A DNA stretch of 64,000 bases from Dactylorhiza incarnata (GCA_033032865.1 JAWHQI010000001.1:642001-706000), one strand, 5' to 3'; counted from the first letter of the stretch, positions 1 through 10,452 are shown. Program-made: numbers and translations. Notes: generated from the letters alone by a model not told the origin.

Positions 1-297
1 GTCACCAACAACCATGCCGAGTATGAAGCAGTGGTGGCTGGGCTTCGACTGGCAAAGGAATTAGGAATCTGTGATGTGAAGGTTTTCATGGATTCAATGG
101 TGGTGGCCACCCAGGTCTAGGGAGAGTTCGAAGCGAAGGAGCCGACCCTCCAGAGGTATCTGACAAAGGTTAAAGACCTAATCGGGGGGTTCCGCACTTT
201 CTCCATCCAGTATATTCCGAGGGAGGAAAATGCCCGAGCAGATCTGTTGGCAAAGTACGGCCCTCGCGCGGGAGGAACGGTGACCGAGTTGTTCCGC
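1..297 (+). pseudogene. Tat1 archaeal-type RNase H, 3' part, broken
   Basis: Reading frame 1 is open from the window edge and shows the block TNNHAEYEAVVAGLRLAKEL near its start, an MDSMVVA block around base 90-110, and the closing block IPREENARADLLAK at about 214-255. These are hallmarks of the second (archaeal-type) RNase H that plant Ty3 elements of the Tat clade carry between the ordinary RNase H and the integrase. An in-frame TAG at 118-120 breaks the domain. The 5' remainder of the element lies left of the window. The Tat2 element on the other strand (12752-13075) carries the same domain in better condition. Family assignment is from recognised motifs, not from a search. Confidence 0.85.
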
Positions 298-1592
298 CCG
301 TCCATCGAGGAAGGGGAGCTCATGGTGATCGATCAAGGGGCCTCGTGGGTGGACTCGATCCTCACCTTTCTGACCTCAGGCAAGTTCCCGGAAGGGGTCC
401 TAGATAAGAGGCGGTTCAGGTACAAGTCTGCATACTACCTGGTCCGAGATGGGAGCTTGTATAGGAAGACCCTAACCAGGCTCCTAGCAAGGTGCGTGGT
501 AGAAGCTGAAGTCCCAAAGGTCTTGGAAGAAATCCACTCCGGAGAATACGGGAGCCACTCCGGAAGCCAAACCTTAGAGAAAAGGGTGTTGATGCAGGGA
601 TACTTCTGGCCGACCCTTCGCAGGGATGCCGCAGAGTTTGCAAAGAAGTGTCGGAAGTGTCAGCTCTTCGCACCGCTCCAACTCCAACCTGCGCAAAGGC
701 TCGGGACCATCACAACACCCTGTCCCTTCTCCATCTGGGGGATGGACTTGGTCGGCCCATTCACCCAGGCCAGCGGTCAAAGAAGGTTCCTGCTGGTCGT
801 GATAGACTACTTCTCCAAATGGGTGGAGGTCAAAGCTTTGGCAAAAATGACCTCGCAGGTAATAAGAAATTTTATTTGGGGAGAAATGATTTGCAGGCAC
901 GGACTCCCCCTCGCCATAGTAACGGACAACAGACCATAGTTTGCGAGTGAGGAGCTCACTAGCTTTTGCGGTCAGTTGGGTATCGATCTTCGTTTCGCCT
1001 CCGTTCATCATCCTCGGAGCAATGGGTAGGTCGAGGCGCCAAACAAAGTCATAGTCAACTTGCTTAAGAGAAAAGTGGAGAACCTGAAGGAGAACTGGGT
1101 GGAGCAGCTTCCCTCGGTCTTGTGGGCCTTGAGAACAACGCCCAACACCGCGACGGGGGAAACGCCATTCAAACTCTCTCATGGGTCCGAGGCTGTACTC
1201 CATGTGGAATTCGAAGTCAGATCCCCCAGGTCGTGGCCGCCCAGGAGGGTGACGAAGACTGGAGGATGGACAATGAGGAGGAACAACGGCTCTCGCTGGA
1301 TGTGGTTGAGGAGATCCGGGACCTCGCGTCGATTCGGCAGGAGGAAGTGAAACGTCGGATGGCCAGGTATTTCGATAAGAAAATTAGGATCAAGCAAATC
1401 GTCCCAGGAGATCTGGTCCTCAAGAAGGTCGATGCCGCGGGAAGATCGACAAACGTAGGAAAGCTCCAACCCAATTGGGAAGGACCCTATGTAATCCTGG
1501 AAGCCCTAAAGTCGGGGGGGGGGGGGGGGGGTATCGCCTTCAGAATGTTGGAGGAGTTCCCCTCAGCAACACTTGGAGTGGCGACGATCTAA
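298..1592 (+). pseudogene. Tat1 integrase, degenerate
   Basis: Continues frame 1 from the RNase H. The zinc-binding H2C2 region holds HSGEYGSHSG followed by CRKCQ (Cys pair at about 649-660). The catalytic core shows Asp at 745-747 (GMDLVGPF), Asp at 925-927 (VTDN) and Glu at 1033-1035, with 35 residues between the second Asp and Glu, the spacing expected of retroviral-type integrases. Two in-frame stops (937-939 and 1027-1029, both TAG where Gln is usual) and a frameshift between about 1150 and 1230 into frame 3 inactivate it. Frame 3 then reads through the C-terminal domain (block DLVLKKVDAAG) to the TAA at 1590-1592. A run of G at about 1515-1530 may be a further indel. It once inserted element cDNA into host DNA. 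Confidence 0.88.
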
Positions 1593-1664
1593 AACGTTTT
1601 TATCCTTAAATAAATGTTAATTTTATCCTAGAAAAAGCTTCTTATTTCATCTCATCATAGTTAC

Positions 1665-1791
1665 TTTAGCCCATGGGGGCAGAGGTTGGTAAGCATCTAA
1701 GTGGCTTGGGGAAGGTGTTGAGTTCCTCCGCCTCCAGGTGAAAGTAAGCACCTAGGACGTGGATGAGTACTCCGCTCCCATTTGGTAATAT
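1665..1791 (+). repeat. First copy of the 170-bp Tat1 3' region repeat
   Basis: This stretch matches the later units at 5912, 6081 and 6251: it shares the blocks GTGTTGAGTTCCTC, CCTCCAGGTGAA, ACCTAGGACGTGGATG and TCCGCTCCCATTTGGTAATA. It is cut by the solo LTR at 1792, and the array resumes at 5908. Confidence 0.8.
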
Positions 1792-1978
1792 TGTAACGCC
1801 CCGGGTTTTTCTTATAATTTTATTAAAGGATATGGAATTAATAATAATAATTATTCTAAAGCGAAATATTAATTCAGGGCATCGAGGCGAGAGGGCGTTA
1901 CCGTCTCGGGAGCGTCATCGTCATCCGACGTTTTGTTTCTAGAAGGAGGCTTATGCGGGTATATGTATAAATATATAT

Positions 1979-2022
<44 letters not shown>

Positions 2023-5000
2023 GTGTATATAGGGTCTTGTATAAGTAAATTTGTGCAACCGTGTTTTTCATATAGGGAGGTTTATGTAGGCGGGTATATA
2101 TGCACACAGCTATATATATGAGTATATGTATGTATAAGTTTTACGCATATAAATTTCCTATATATACATATATATATATATAAGTTAGTTTTTTTTATAT
2201 ATAAATAAATAAAAAGTTATTTATTATATAAACATATATATATATATTACAACTAACCCCCCCCCCCCCCCCCCCCCCAAGCCACTTTTCTTCTCCCCTT
2301 TCCCCGATAACCCCCTCCTCCGTCTCTGCCGACTGTGCTGGAAAGGCGAGCTAGGGTTCGTCTGGTCGCCGGGCGTCGGAGGATTAGGCCGTCGGAGAAG
2401 CCGTTGTGGAGGTCGCCGGAGTTGGTCTCCATCGTCGGAGTCAAGGATCGGTGAGCCATCGTCGGGATCGGCAGTGGCCTCGCGGTCTTCAGGCAAGGAA
2501 ACTTTTCACCTCTTTCTTCTTCATCCCCTTCCTTTTCTTTTACTTAACTGAGCTTGGCGGATCAAAGGGTTAGCAAGGCAAATCCTGCTATTCTATGCTA
2601 GAAAATTTTGTTTGGGGGCATTATATACATTATTGGCCGTTTAAGGGGGTTGCCCTTCAGGTTGCGTCCAGGCTATATCATGAAAATTTTGGGAGTTTAT
2701 CGGCTGGTGGCGGGTTGCTTTTGTGCAAGAGATCTCTTCCCCTCCATCTCTTTCTTCCTATTTAGCTGATCCATCTCTTTTCTCTGGTTTGCACTAAAAT
2801 CTGGGCTTTTATTTTTAGATGTAAACCGACTGATTTCCGGATCGATCTCGTGGCAAAAATTTGGGTTCTCATCCTTGATTTATATGTTTGATTCTTGCAA
2901 AAGAGATTGAGAGTCATGTACTTGGTCCTAGCTAAAAATCTGGATGCATATTTTTGATTTTGTTTGCTAAAGTTCGGATGCATGAACTTGATTTCTTCTT
3001 CAAAAATCTGGGTTTATACTTAATTTCTGTTAACTGGGTTTGAGTTGGTTGGTTCTTGATGAAATTTATGGCCAAATCAGGGTTCTTGGCTGATTTTGAT
3101 TTCTTTCTAAAACTTAGAGGTTTGATTCAGAATCTTGTTTCCTAAATTTGGACTAAGTCGGCTAGTTCTGGATCAAACTTATGGCAAATCCTGCATATTC
3201 TATTAGTAAGAAACTCGGCTGGCTTGTTTTGTTGTTGTTGCTAAATCCTACACTTGTCATTAGTAGGAATTTGGAGGGTGGTATGTATGTGCTCGGCTAA
3301 ATTCTGCACTTGCCATTTTCTTAAGCGCCTTAGCAATTCCATGTAGGACAGCCCCCTTTTGCCCTGAAACCCCACCTCCTTTCACCATGCATATTACATC
3401 ATATTGTCCTAAGGTTTTAGTGACAACAGACCGAGGTTGTGCTAGAAACCTCTTCCAGGTTGTAGGTTTCCTTTGGTGCGTTTCCCTGTTAGAAAATTTG
3501 TTAGAAAATTTCGTTAGAAATTTCCCTGTTAGAAATTTGTTGGTGTATCTGATATGCTGAAACGTTAGGTTGCTTTATGTTGGATTATGCTAGCAGATTT
3601 CTCCAAGTTTCTGTTAACATCTATTTTGGGGTGTGCTAGCAGTGGTCCTAGTTCCGGTTATCATTCTATTTTGGGTTATCTTGGTTATACGCTGGGTTTA
3701 TTATTGGCCAGTTCTGGATCCTATTTACTGTTAAACTCTGCATAATTCTCATAACTACTTGGTTAATTATGGATGGTCTTGCTCGCCAAATTTCCCATCC
3801 TGCTATGTATTTATCAGTTGGGAGTTTAAACCTGTATTTGGGGGCTGCTTTGTGCTCACGATCTTTCTTATAGGAGTTAGGATGACTTTATATAAGCCGT
3901 TTTAGGAAGCTAGTCCCGTGATTTGTTTAGTTGCTGTCATAATAGTTGTGTGTCGGCTAGCTGTTGTGGTCATTTTTTTTGCTCTTGTATTGATCCACAT
4001 TGCCGCCTCGAGCGTGATCTGGATGGTTTTGGTTGGCTATGTTCTGATGGTCTAGCCGGTTAAATTCCCTGGGATTTTGTTTCCTAATTCCCGGGGGTAC
4101 GGGGAATTAGATTCTAAACTCCATGGAAATTTCCATTGCTAGTTCTCGATGATTCAACGAAACTATTTTGTTTTGCTATTGTGAATGTTTTGTAGTTGCA
4201 TTTTTGGATTCCAGCTTTTCACCCGTTCCAATCATTGACAATTTCATCCTTACAGAAAGGTGATCTTTTGTGGTGCCTTTTCGTGCCTTATTCATCGTAC
4301 TGTTACGAGAAGTTCATTGGGAGTCAAGTTTGGACTCACCAAGTGTTTTCAAGTGGACCGTTGAGTATTGTTCAGGCGTTTGACCTTCGTGTTATGTTTA
4401 CCTTTATCTTGTTCCGACACCTGACCTGACCTGGCGTCGGCTTTCTGAAATATTCGACCTTGTTGTAAGTTGAATGTCGTTATATTGATTAATTGCTGAA
4501 CTTGGTGCTTACTGATCCTCTCCTCTTGAGTTGTGGTTACAACTACCTGAAATCCTGTTTTTCCGCCTGGCACTCCTCTGTTTGCTATGTTGGATTTATG
4601 AGCTAAGTATGCTATGTTGTCTAATTCTCCGGGATAGTTTAGGTGAGCGGTTCTTGATCTCTATGATCTCCGTTGTCTAATGTCTGAGTGTTCTCTGGTG
4701 AACTGCACCGTGGTTTAGTTATATACTTATATATATGATTATGCACCCCTGCTTCTGGTGCTTTGTGTGAGTCTGTTGAGCGTGTGAGCTAAAAGTCACC
4801 ACCACAGTGCCTCTTTTGGGCTGTTGGTTGAGTGGATTGGAGTCACCGCCGCAGCACTCCTGTTTTGTTTTTAGGCTGCGGGCGTTAGTGGAGATACCAC
4901 CGTCGCAGTGCCTTCTTTTGGGGGACGCTTTTCCCTCGAGCTGATCAGTCTCGAGTTCTTTTAAACATATATGCTTATATATGTGTATTATGATATTATA

Positions 5001-5907
5001 TGTATGACCATCACCTTTGAGCCGCAATGGCGGACACGTGGTGGGCTTTGAGTGTGTTGACTATTACCTTCTGGTGCAGGCTTTTCTTCTTACCGAGTGC
5101 ACTCGTTTGAGCTGGCTCGGGTTGTTGTAAGATTATAGATGTTTATCTGCTTAGCTTTTCTTTCTTGCACTCTTTTGCTTCTGATGCTGCTAATCTTGGT
5201 TTTCTTGCACCCTTTTGGGCTGAGGCATTCTTTTCTTATGAATGTCTCAGGTTCAGGTCTTTAGCTGTCGTAGGTGTTAGAGCAGCGTCGTTCAGGTCTC
5301 CTATCGAGGCCCTTCCCCTCTTCTAGGTAAGGGGCAGTTTCTTTTTGTTGTTTCCCTTCTTTCCCGCGGGTTCGTGTCAGTTGTTGGCGCCCGTATGACT
5401 TTTATCTTTAGATTACTTGCTAGTAGTTTTGCTGTTACTTTTGGGTTGTTTACCTACTTGCTCTCTTGGAAGCTTTATGCTAGGATGCATTAGTTACTTT
5501 ATTAGTATAAAAATGTCATTCTTGCATATCATGATTTTAAATAAATGTCGCATACTTTGAAGATTGTAGAAATTCCTTTCTTACTGTACTAAACATAGAT
5601 TTACGCATATCATTTTTGGATGTTGATCTTCGTGCTCATGTAGGCTAAAATGAACCTATTTTTCCGCTGCGTATATATAGTTTTCTACTTGTGGACTGGA
5701 TGATCCACCGGACCGAGGGACGCGGTCTTAAGCTAAAATGAAAAATCTCTCTTTTAATCCAAACACATATATGTTTTTTTTAAATTATCATAAGGAGTGT
5801 TGCCTGAGCGTCTGTAGTCGTCTCCTGCAGGCGTGGCATCACGATGCGTATTTTCCCCTTGCTCTGATAATATGTATTATATTCTTGGGAAAATGCGGGT
5901 TGTGACA
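1792..5907 (+). mobile_element. 4.1-kb solo LTR, chromovirus (Del/Tekay)-like
   Basis: The element starts TGTAACGCCCCGGG and ends GCGGGTTGTGACA, and is flanked by a perfect 5-bp target duplication AATAT (1787-1791 and 5908-5912). Removing it rejoins the interrupted host repeat exactly (TTTGGTAATA then TCCCCGAC). It has TG...CA ends, no coding capacity and no internal LTR pair, so it is best read as a solo LTR of 4116 bp left by recombination. Ends beginning TGTAACGCCCC and finishing GTTGTGACA are typical of plant Del/Tekay chromoviruses; that assignment is by recollection of the terminal motif only. It contains an AT microsatellite, a poly-C tract, and a GC-rich CCGCCG-like stretch at 2290-2490 that could be the transcribed leader. 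Confidence 0.82.
1976..2020. repeat. (AT)n microsatellite
   Basis: About 22 uninterrupted AT dinucleotides inside the solo LTR; related AT-rich runs continue to about 2250. A poly-C run follows at about 2258-2278. Confidence 0.95.
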
Positions 5908-6420
5908 AATATCCCCGACTAGAGACCATTCTCCAGGCTCAGTCATGCCGGCAGATGGGAGACTCATCAGGTTGGCTCGCTACTTGACTAAGTGGTTTGG
6001 GGTAGGTGTTGAGTTCCTCTGCCTCCAGGTGAAGGTGCTTCCTAGGACGTGGATGGGTACTCCGCTCCCATTTGGTAATATCCCCGACTAGAGACCATTC
6101 TCCGGGCTCAGCCATGCCGACAGATGGGAGACTCATCGGGTCGACTCGCTACTTAACTAAGTGGCTTGGGGTAGGTGTTAAGTTCCTCTGCCTCCAGGTG
6201 AAGGTGAGCACCTAGGACATGGATGGGTACTCCGCTCCCATTTGGTAATATCCCCGACTAGAGACCATTCTCCGGGCTCAGTCATGCCGACAGATGGGAG
6301 ACTCATCGGGTCGACTCGCTGCTTGAGTTAGTGACTTGGAGAGATAATGAGCTCCTCTACCTCCAGGTAAGCTAGGCCCCTAGGACGTGGATGGGTATTC
6401 TACCTCGAGTTGGTTTGAAA
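5908..6420 (+). repeat. 170-bp tandem repeat of the Tat1 3' region
   Basis: Three successive units begin TCCCCGACTAGAGACC at 5912, 6081 and 6251 (periods 169 and 170 bp). Each ends with ACTCCGCTCCCATTTGGTAA. The third unit grades into the shorter units that follow. Confidence 0.9.
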
Positions 6421-6890
6421 AGTGTTGAGTTCCTCTGCCTCCAGGTAGGCTAGGCCCCTAGGACGTGGACGGGTACTCCGCCCCCAACTGGTTTGGGAAG
6501 GTGCTGGGTTCCTCTGCCTCCAGGCAAGTTAAGCCCCTAGGACGTGGATGGGTACTCCGCCCCCAATTGGTTCAGAAAGGTGTTGAATTTCTCTACCTCC
6601 AGGTAAGCTAAGCACCTAAGAAGTGGATTGGATCTCTGCCTCAGTTGCTTTGATAAGATGGTGGAGTTCCTCTGCCTCTAGGTGACGGTAAGTACCTAAG
6701 ACGTGGATTGGATCTCTACCTCAATTGCTTTGATAAGATGGTGGAGTTCCTCTGCCTCTAGGTGAAGGTAAGTACCTAAGACGTGGATTGGATCTCTGCC
6801 CCAGTTAGTTTGGTAAGATGGTTGAATCCCTCCGTCTCTCGGTGAGGGTAAGCACCTGGGACGTGGACTGGTTCTCCGCCCCCGGATAGT
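6331..6890 (+). repeat. About 79-bp tandem repeat derived from the 170-bp unit
   Basis: Units share TTCCTCTGCCTCCAGG, CCTAGGACGTGGATGGG and an ACTCCGCCCCCAA-type block. Successive GGTTTG-type starts at 6412, 6490 and 6569 give periods near 78-79 bp. The unit is the second half of the 170-bp repeat, so the array seems to have changed its unit length over time. Confidence 0.8.
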
Positions 6891-7230
6891 TCAGGAAATT
6901 GTTAGTTCCCTCCCCCTCCAGGAGAGCTCGGCTCCCTGGTAGGTGTGGAGTTCCCTCCCCCTCCAGGTGAGCTCGGCTCCCTGGTAGGTGTGGAGTTCCC
7001 TCCTGTAACGATCCAGGCCCGCCAACACGGGACCCAGCTGGACCGCCAGCACCCTCCCAGCCCAGGCCCGCCAACACAGGACCCACCTGGCACTGGAAGG
7101 GTTCAGCCTAACCAGATGGTCTGCAGACCATGCACCCCAACCCCTCTCTGTCCCACCACAGGGCATAGCGGGTTGTTGGAGACCGCAGTCCCCCTTTGAT
7201 GAGAATTGAGCCAGTTTAGCGGCAGCGTGT

Positions 7231-7286
7231 GGACTTCCCAGGAGGTCACCCATCCCGTGACTACTCCAGCCCGAGCACGCTTAACT
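7231..7286 (-). pseudogene. 5S rRNA-derived segment, arm 1
   Basis: Reverse complement of the 5S 3' half, running from GGACTTCCCAGGAGGTCACC to ACGCTTAACT. The 5' half of 5S is absent. Confidence 0.8.
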
Positions 7287-7358
7287 ATGGAGTACTTTCA
7301 CTTCTCATCACCAATTGAGCTGCAGATCAATTGGTGATGAGAAGTGAAAGTACTCCAT

Positions 7359-7414
7359 AGTTAAGCGTGCTTGGGCTGGAGTAGTCACGGGATGGGTGAC
7401 CTCCTGGGAAGTCC
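7359..7414 (+). pseudogene. 5S rRNA-derived segment, arm 2
   Basis: AGTTAAGCGTGCTTGGGC (A-box region of the 5S internal promoter) is followed after 16 bases by GATGGGTGACCTCCTGGGA (C-box region). Similarity to 5S extends to about 7352 on the left. The 5' half of 5S is missing, so it is not a working 5S gene, although the internal promoter boxes look intact. Confidence 0.82.
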
Positions 7415-7898
7415 ACACGCTGCCGCTTAACTGGCTGAATTCTCATCAAAGGGGGACTGCGGTCTCCAACAACCCGCTGTGCCCTGTGGTGGGACAGAGA
7501 GGGGTTGGGGTGCATGGTCTGCAGACCATCTGGTTAGGCTGAACCCTTCCGGTGCCAGCTGGGTCCTGTGTTGGCGGGCCTGGGCTGGGAGGGTGCTGGA
7601 GGTCCAGCTGGGTCCCGTGTTGGCGGGCCTGGATCGTTACAAAAAGTCCTATCCTCCAGGATTGCACTTTTTGTAACGGTCCAGGCCCGCCAACACGGGA
7701 CCCAGCTGGACCGTCGGCACCCTCCCAGCCTAGGCCCGCCAACACGGGACCCAGCTGGCACCGGAAGGGTTCAGCCTAACCAGATGGTCTGCAGACCATG
7801 CACCCCAACCCCTCTCTGTCCCACCACAGGGATCAGTGGGTTGTTGGAGACCGCAGTCCCCCTTTGATGAGAATTGAGCCAGTTAAGCGACAGCGCGT

Positions 7899-7954
7899 GG
7901 ACTTCCCAGGAGGTCACCCATCCCAGAATTGCTCCAGCCCGAGCACGCTTAACT
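7899..7954 (-). pseudogene. 5S rRNA-derived segment, arm 3
   Basis: Same segment as in arm 1, minus strand. A partial second copy lies at 7991-8034 as part of a local 80-bp duplication (7911-7990 repeated at 7991-8070). Confidence 0.8.
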
Positions 7955-8106
7955 ATGGAGTACTTTCACTTCTCATCACCAATTGAGCTGAGGTCACCCA
8001 TCCCAGAATTGCTCCAGCTCGAGCACGCTTAACTATGGAGTACTTTCACTTCTCATCACCAATTGAGCTGCAACTCAATTGGTGATGAGAAGTGAAAGTA
8101 CTCCAT

Positions 8107-8162
8107 AGTTAAGCGTGCTCGGGCTGGAGCAATTCTGGGATGGGTGACCTCCTGGGAAGTCC
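8107..8162 (+). pseudogene. 5S rRNA-derived segment, arm 4
   Basis: Same segment as in arm 2, plus strand, with CTCGGGC where arm 2 has CTTGGGC. The mirror arm 3 has the matching change. Confidence 0.8.
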
Positions 8163-8389
8163 ATGCGCTGCCGCTTAACTGGCTCAATTTTCATCAAAGG
8201 GGGACTGCGGTCTCCAACAACCCACTGATCCCTGTGGTGGGACAGAGAGGGGTTGGGGTGCATGGTCTGCAGACCATCTGGTTAGGCTGAACCCTTCCGG
8301 TGCCAGCTGGGTCCCGTGTTGACGGGCCTGGGCTGGGAGGGTGCCGACGGTCCAGCTGGATCCCGTGTTGGCGGGCCTGGACCGTTACA

Positions 8390-9475
8390 CCTCCCTCTCC
8401 AGGTGAGCTCGGCTCCCTGGTAGGTGTGGAGTTCCCTCCCCCTCCAGGTGAGCTCGGCTCCCTGGTAGGTATGGAGTTCCTTCCCTCTCCAGGTGAGCTC
8501 GGCTCCCTGGTAGGTGTGGAGTTCCCTCCCCATCCAGGTGAGCTCGGCTCCCTGATAGGTATGGAGTTCCTTCCCTCTCCAGGTGAGCTCGGCTCCCTAG
8601 TAGGTGTGGAGTTCCCTCCCCATCCAGGTGAGCTCGGCTCCCTGGTAGGTGTGGAGTTTCCCTCCCCCTCCAGGTGAGTTCGGCTCCCTGGTAGGTGTGG
8701 AGTTCCCTCCCCATCCAGGTGAGCTCGGCTCCCTGGTAGGTGTGGAGTTCCCTTCCCCTCCAGGTGAGCTCGGCTCCCTGGTAAGTGTGGAGTTCCCTCC
8801 CCCTCCAGGTGAGCTCGGCTCCCTGGTAGGTGTGGAGTTCCCTCCCCCTCCAGGAGAGCTCAGCTCCTTGGTAGGTGTGGAGTTCCCTCCCCCTCCAGGT
8901 GAGCTCGGCTCCCTGGTAGGTGTGGAGTTCCCTCCCCCTCCAGGTGAGATCGGCTCCCTGGTAGGTGTGGAGTTCCCTCCCCCTCCAGGTGAGCTCGGCT
9001 CCTGGTAGGCGTGGAGTTCCCTCCCCCTCCAGGTGAGCTCGGCTCCCTGGTAGGTGTGGAGTTCCCTCCCCCTCCAGGTGAGCTCGGATCCCTGGTAGGC
9101 GTGGAGTTCCCTCCCCCTCCAGGTGAGCTCGGCTCCCTGGTAGGTGTGGAGCTCCCTCTCCCTCTAGGTGAGCTCGGCTCCCTGGTAGGTGTGGAGCTCC
9201 CTCCCCCTCCAGGTGAGCTCGGCTCCCTGGTAGGTGTGGAGTTCCCTCCCCCTCCAGGTGAGCTCGGCTCCCTGGTAGGTGTGGAGTTCCCTCCCCCTCC
9301 AGGTGAGCTCGACTCCGTGGTAGGTGTGGAGTTCCCTCCCCCTCCAGGTGAGCTCGGCTCCCTGGTAGGTGTGGAGTTCCCTCCCCCACCAGGTGAGCTC
9401 GGCTCCCTGGCAGGTGTGGAGTTCCCTCGCCCACCAGGTGAGCTCGACTCCCTGGTAGGTTTGGAGTTCCCGCCT
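8390..9475. repeat. 45-bp tandem array of the Tat1 3' region
   Basis: About 24 units of 45 bp with the core blocks CCAGGTGAGCTCGGCTCC, CTGGTAGGTGTGGAG and TTCCCTCCCCCTC. Two further units at about 6890-7003 lie left of the foldback element. Because 45 is divisible by three and the unit lacks stops in several frames, long open frames arise on both strands (for example 385 codons at 8385-9542, minus). These encode only a 15-residue repeat and no known fold, and I do not treat them as genes. Confidence 0.95.
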
Positions 9476-9795
9476 CCCACCTCAGGTCGAGCTCGGCTCG
9501 ACTAGAGATGTCGAGTTCTTTTACACCTAAGGTCAAGTTCAATTTGACCTAAGGTGTTGAGCTTTCTCCACCTCCTGGTGAGCTCGGCTCACAGGAGGGT
9601 TGTTAAGTAGAGAAAGGTTTGCCTTCCACCTCAGGTCGAGCTCAGCTCGACTAGAGGTGTTGAGTTCTCCTCCACCTCAGGTCAAGTCTAATTCGACCTA
9701 AGGTGTTGAGCTTTCTCCATCTCCAGCTGAGCTCGGCTCACAGGAGGGTTGTTAAGTGGAGAAAGGTTCGCCTTCCGCCTCAAGTCAGGTTCAGC
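9476..9795. repeat. About 150-bp tandem repeat ahead of the polypurine tract
   Basis: Two units beginning near 9481 and 9630 share CTCAGGTCGAGCTC, GACCTAAGGTGTTGAGC and CACAGGAGGGTTGTTAAGT. A truncated third start lies near 9777. Confidence 0.85.
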
Positions 9796-9910
9796 TGAAA
9801 AACTCGGCAGGAGTATCCCGTTGGCGGGGCCCTTCATGGATTCTCCTAAGGTCCCACCTACTCGTCAAATAGGTGGGTTGGACTTTCTTTCCGAGCTTAA
9901 GGCAAGCTCG

Positions 9911-9926
9911 AAAAGAGCGGGGATTG
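9911..9926 (+). promoter_or_regulatory. Polypurine tract of Tat1
   Basis: The purine run AAAAGAGCGGGGA ends two to four bases before the LTR start at 9927. This is the position and composition expected for the plus-strand DNA priming site, and it shows that the LTR at 9927 is a 3' LTR. Confidence 0.75.
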
Positions 9927-10067
9927 TGTACAACCCTCATATTTTCCGAGTCGGTGTGACCCGACGCGGATGAGGTCGTGGTAGAGAGGGTGACCGTTGC
10001 GCAGCGGACCGAACCAACGGAGGTCATCAAAACCAAAAAGAAAAGGCCTCGGGGGCAGATCTCCTTG

Positions 10068-10279
10068 GGCGAGTGAACCTTGGGTCCACTCGCCCAAGGC
10101 CCCGGGCGAGTGGACCCTTGGTCCACTCGCCCAAGGACCCGGGCGAGTGGACTCTTGGTCCACTCGCCCCATGCCCGTGGGCGAGTGGACCTATGGTCCA
10201 CTCGCCCGGGCAGCTGGGCGAGTGGACCAAAGGTCCACTCGCCCGGTGGGTTGAGTGGACCGCAAGGTCCAGTCGCCCA
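10068..10279. repeat. Hairpin array in the Tat1 LTR
   Basis: Six successive inverted pairs of the form GGGCGAGTGGACC, 3-5 bases, GGTCCACTCGCCC, the last one decayed. Each could fold into a 12-13-bp stem. The array lies about 170 bp upstream of the LTR TATA box. Related hairpins with changed but still matching arms occur in the two other LTRs of this family. Confidence 0.9.
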
Positions 10280-10452
10280 GTCAGGGTGGTGGACCTCGGT
10301 CCATTCATTCGACCCCCGGCAAGGGGGGGGGGGGGGGGGGAGTGGACGTCTCAAACTCCACTCGCCCCCCCTCCTGTTTCGGTCGTTCGGGTTGGTTGTT
10401 GGGTTGCGGATAGTAGATTTTTGGCTATCCGCAGCCCAATTTTTGGGAAGTC

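Larger units (their letters stand above)
7004..8389. mobile_element. Foldback element carrying 5S rRNA-derived segments
   Basis: A 1386-bp insertion with inverted ends (TGTAACGATCCAGGCC at left, GGCCTGGACCGTTACA at right) and a perfect 5-bp duplication CCTCC (6999-7003 and 8390-8394). It interrupts the 45-bp array of the Tat1 3' region. Inside are two large palindromes: 7004-7641 (centre near 7321) and 7672-8389 (centre near 8071), separated by a 30-bp spacer that is itself imperfectly palindromic. Each arm is about 310-320 bp and contains the 3' half of a plant 5S rRNA sequence, including AGTTAAGCGTGCTTGGGC and GATGGGTGACCTCCTGGGA. The 5S content, TG...CA ends and arm length recall the LTR of Cassandra-type TRIM elements, but the arms are inverted and no primer site is visible. 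I call it Cassandra-like with reserve. Confidence 0.8.
1593..9926 (+). other. Long repeat-built 3' region of Tat element 1
   Basis: Between the end of the integrase frame and the 3' LTR lie about 8.3 kb, of which about 2.8 kb remain after removing two later insertions (1792-5907 and 7004-8389). What remains is non-coding and made of several tandem-repeat types: 170-bp units (1665-1791 and 5908-6420), about 79-bp units (6331-6890), 45-bp units (6890-7003 and 8390-9475) and about 150-bp units (9476-9795). Tat-clade elements such as Ogre are known for long, fast-changing 3' untranslated regions that contain tandem repeats, and this fits. ORFs predicted here follow from repeat periodicity and are not genes. 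Confidence 0.8.

Noticed and set aside
1898..2107. 69-codon frame with Ile-Tyr repeats
   Set aside because: Translation of an AT microsatellite.
7352..7434. Working 5S rRNA gene
   Set aside because: Only the 3' half of 5S is present, in four inverted copies inside a mobile element. Promoter boxes exist, but a functional 5S rRNA cannot be made.
8390..9475. CRISPR-like regular repeats
   Set aside because: Units are contiguous without unique spacers and lie in a plant retroelement tail.
8385..9542. Open frame of 385 codons and sister frames on both strands
   Set aside because: It is produced by a 45-bp tandem repeat; no start context, domain or composition of a real protein, and frames are open on both strands.
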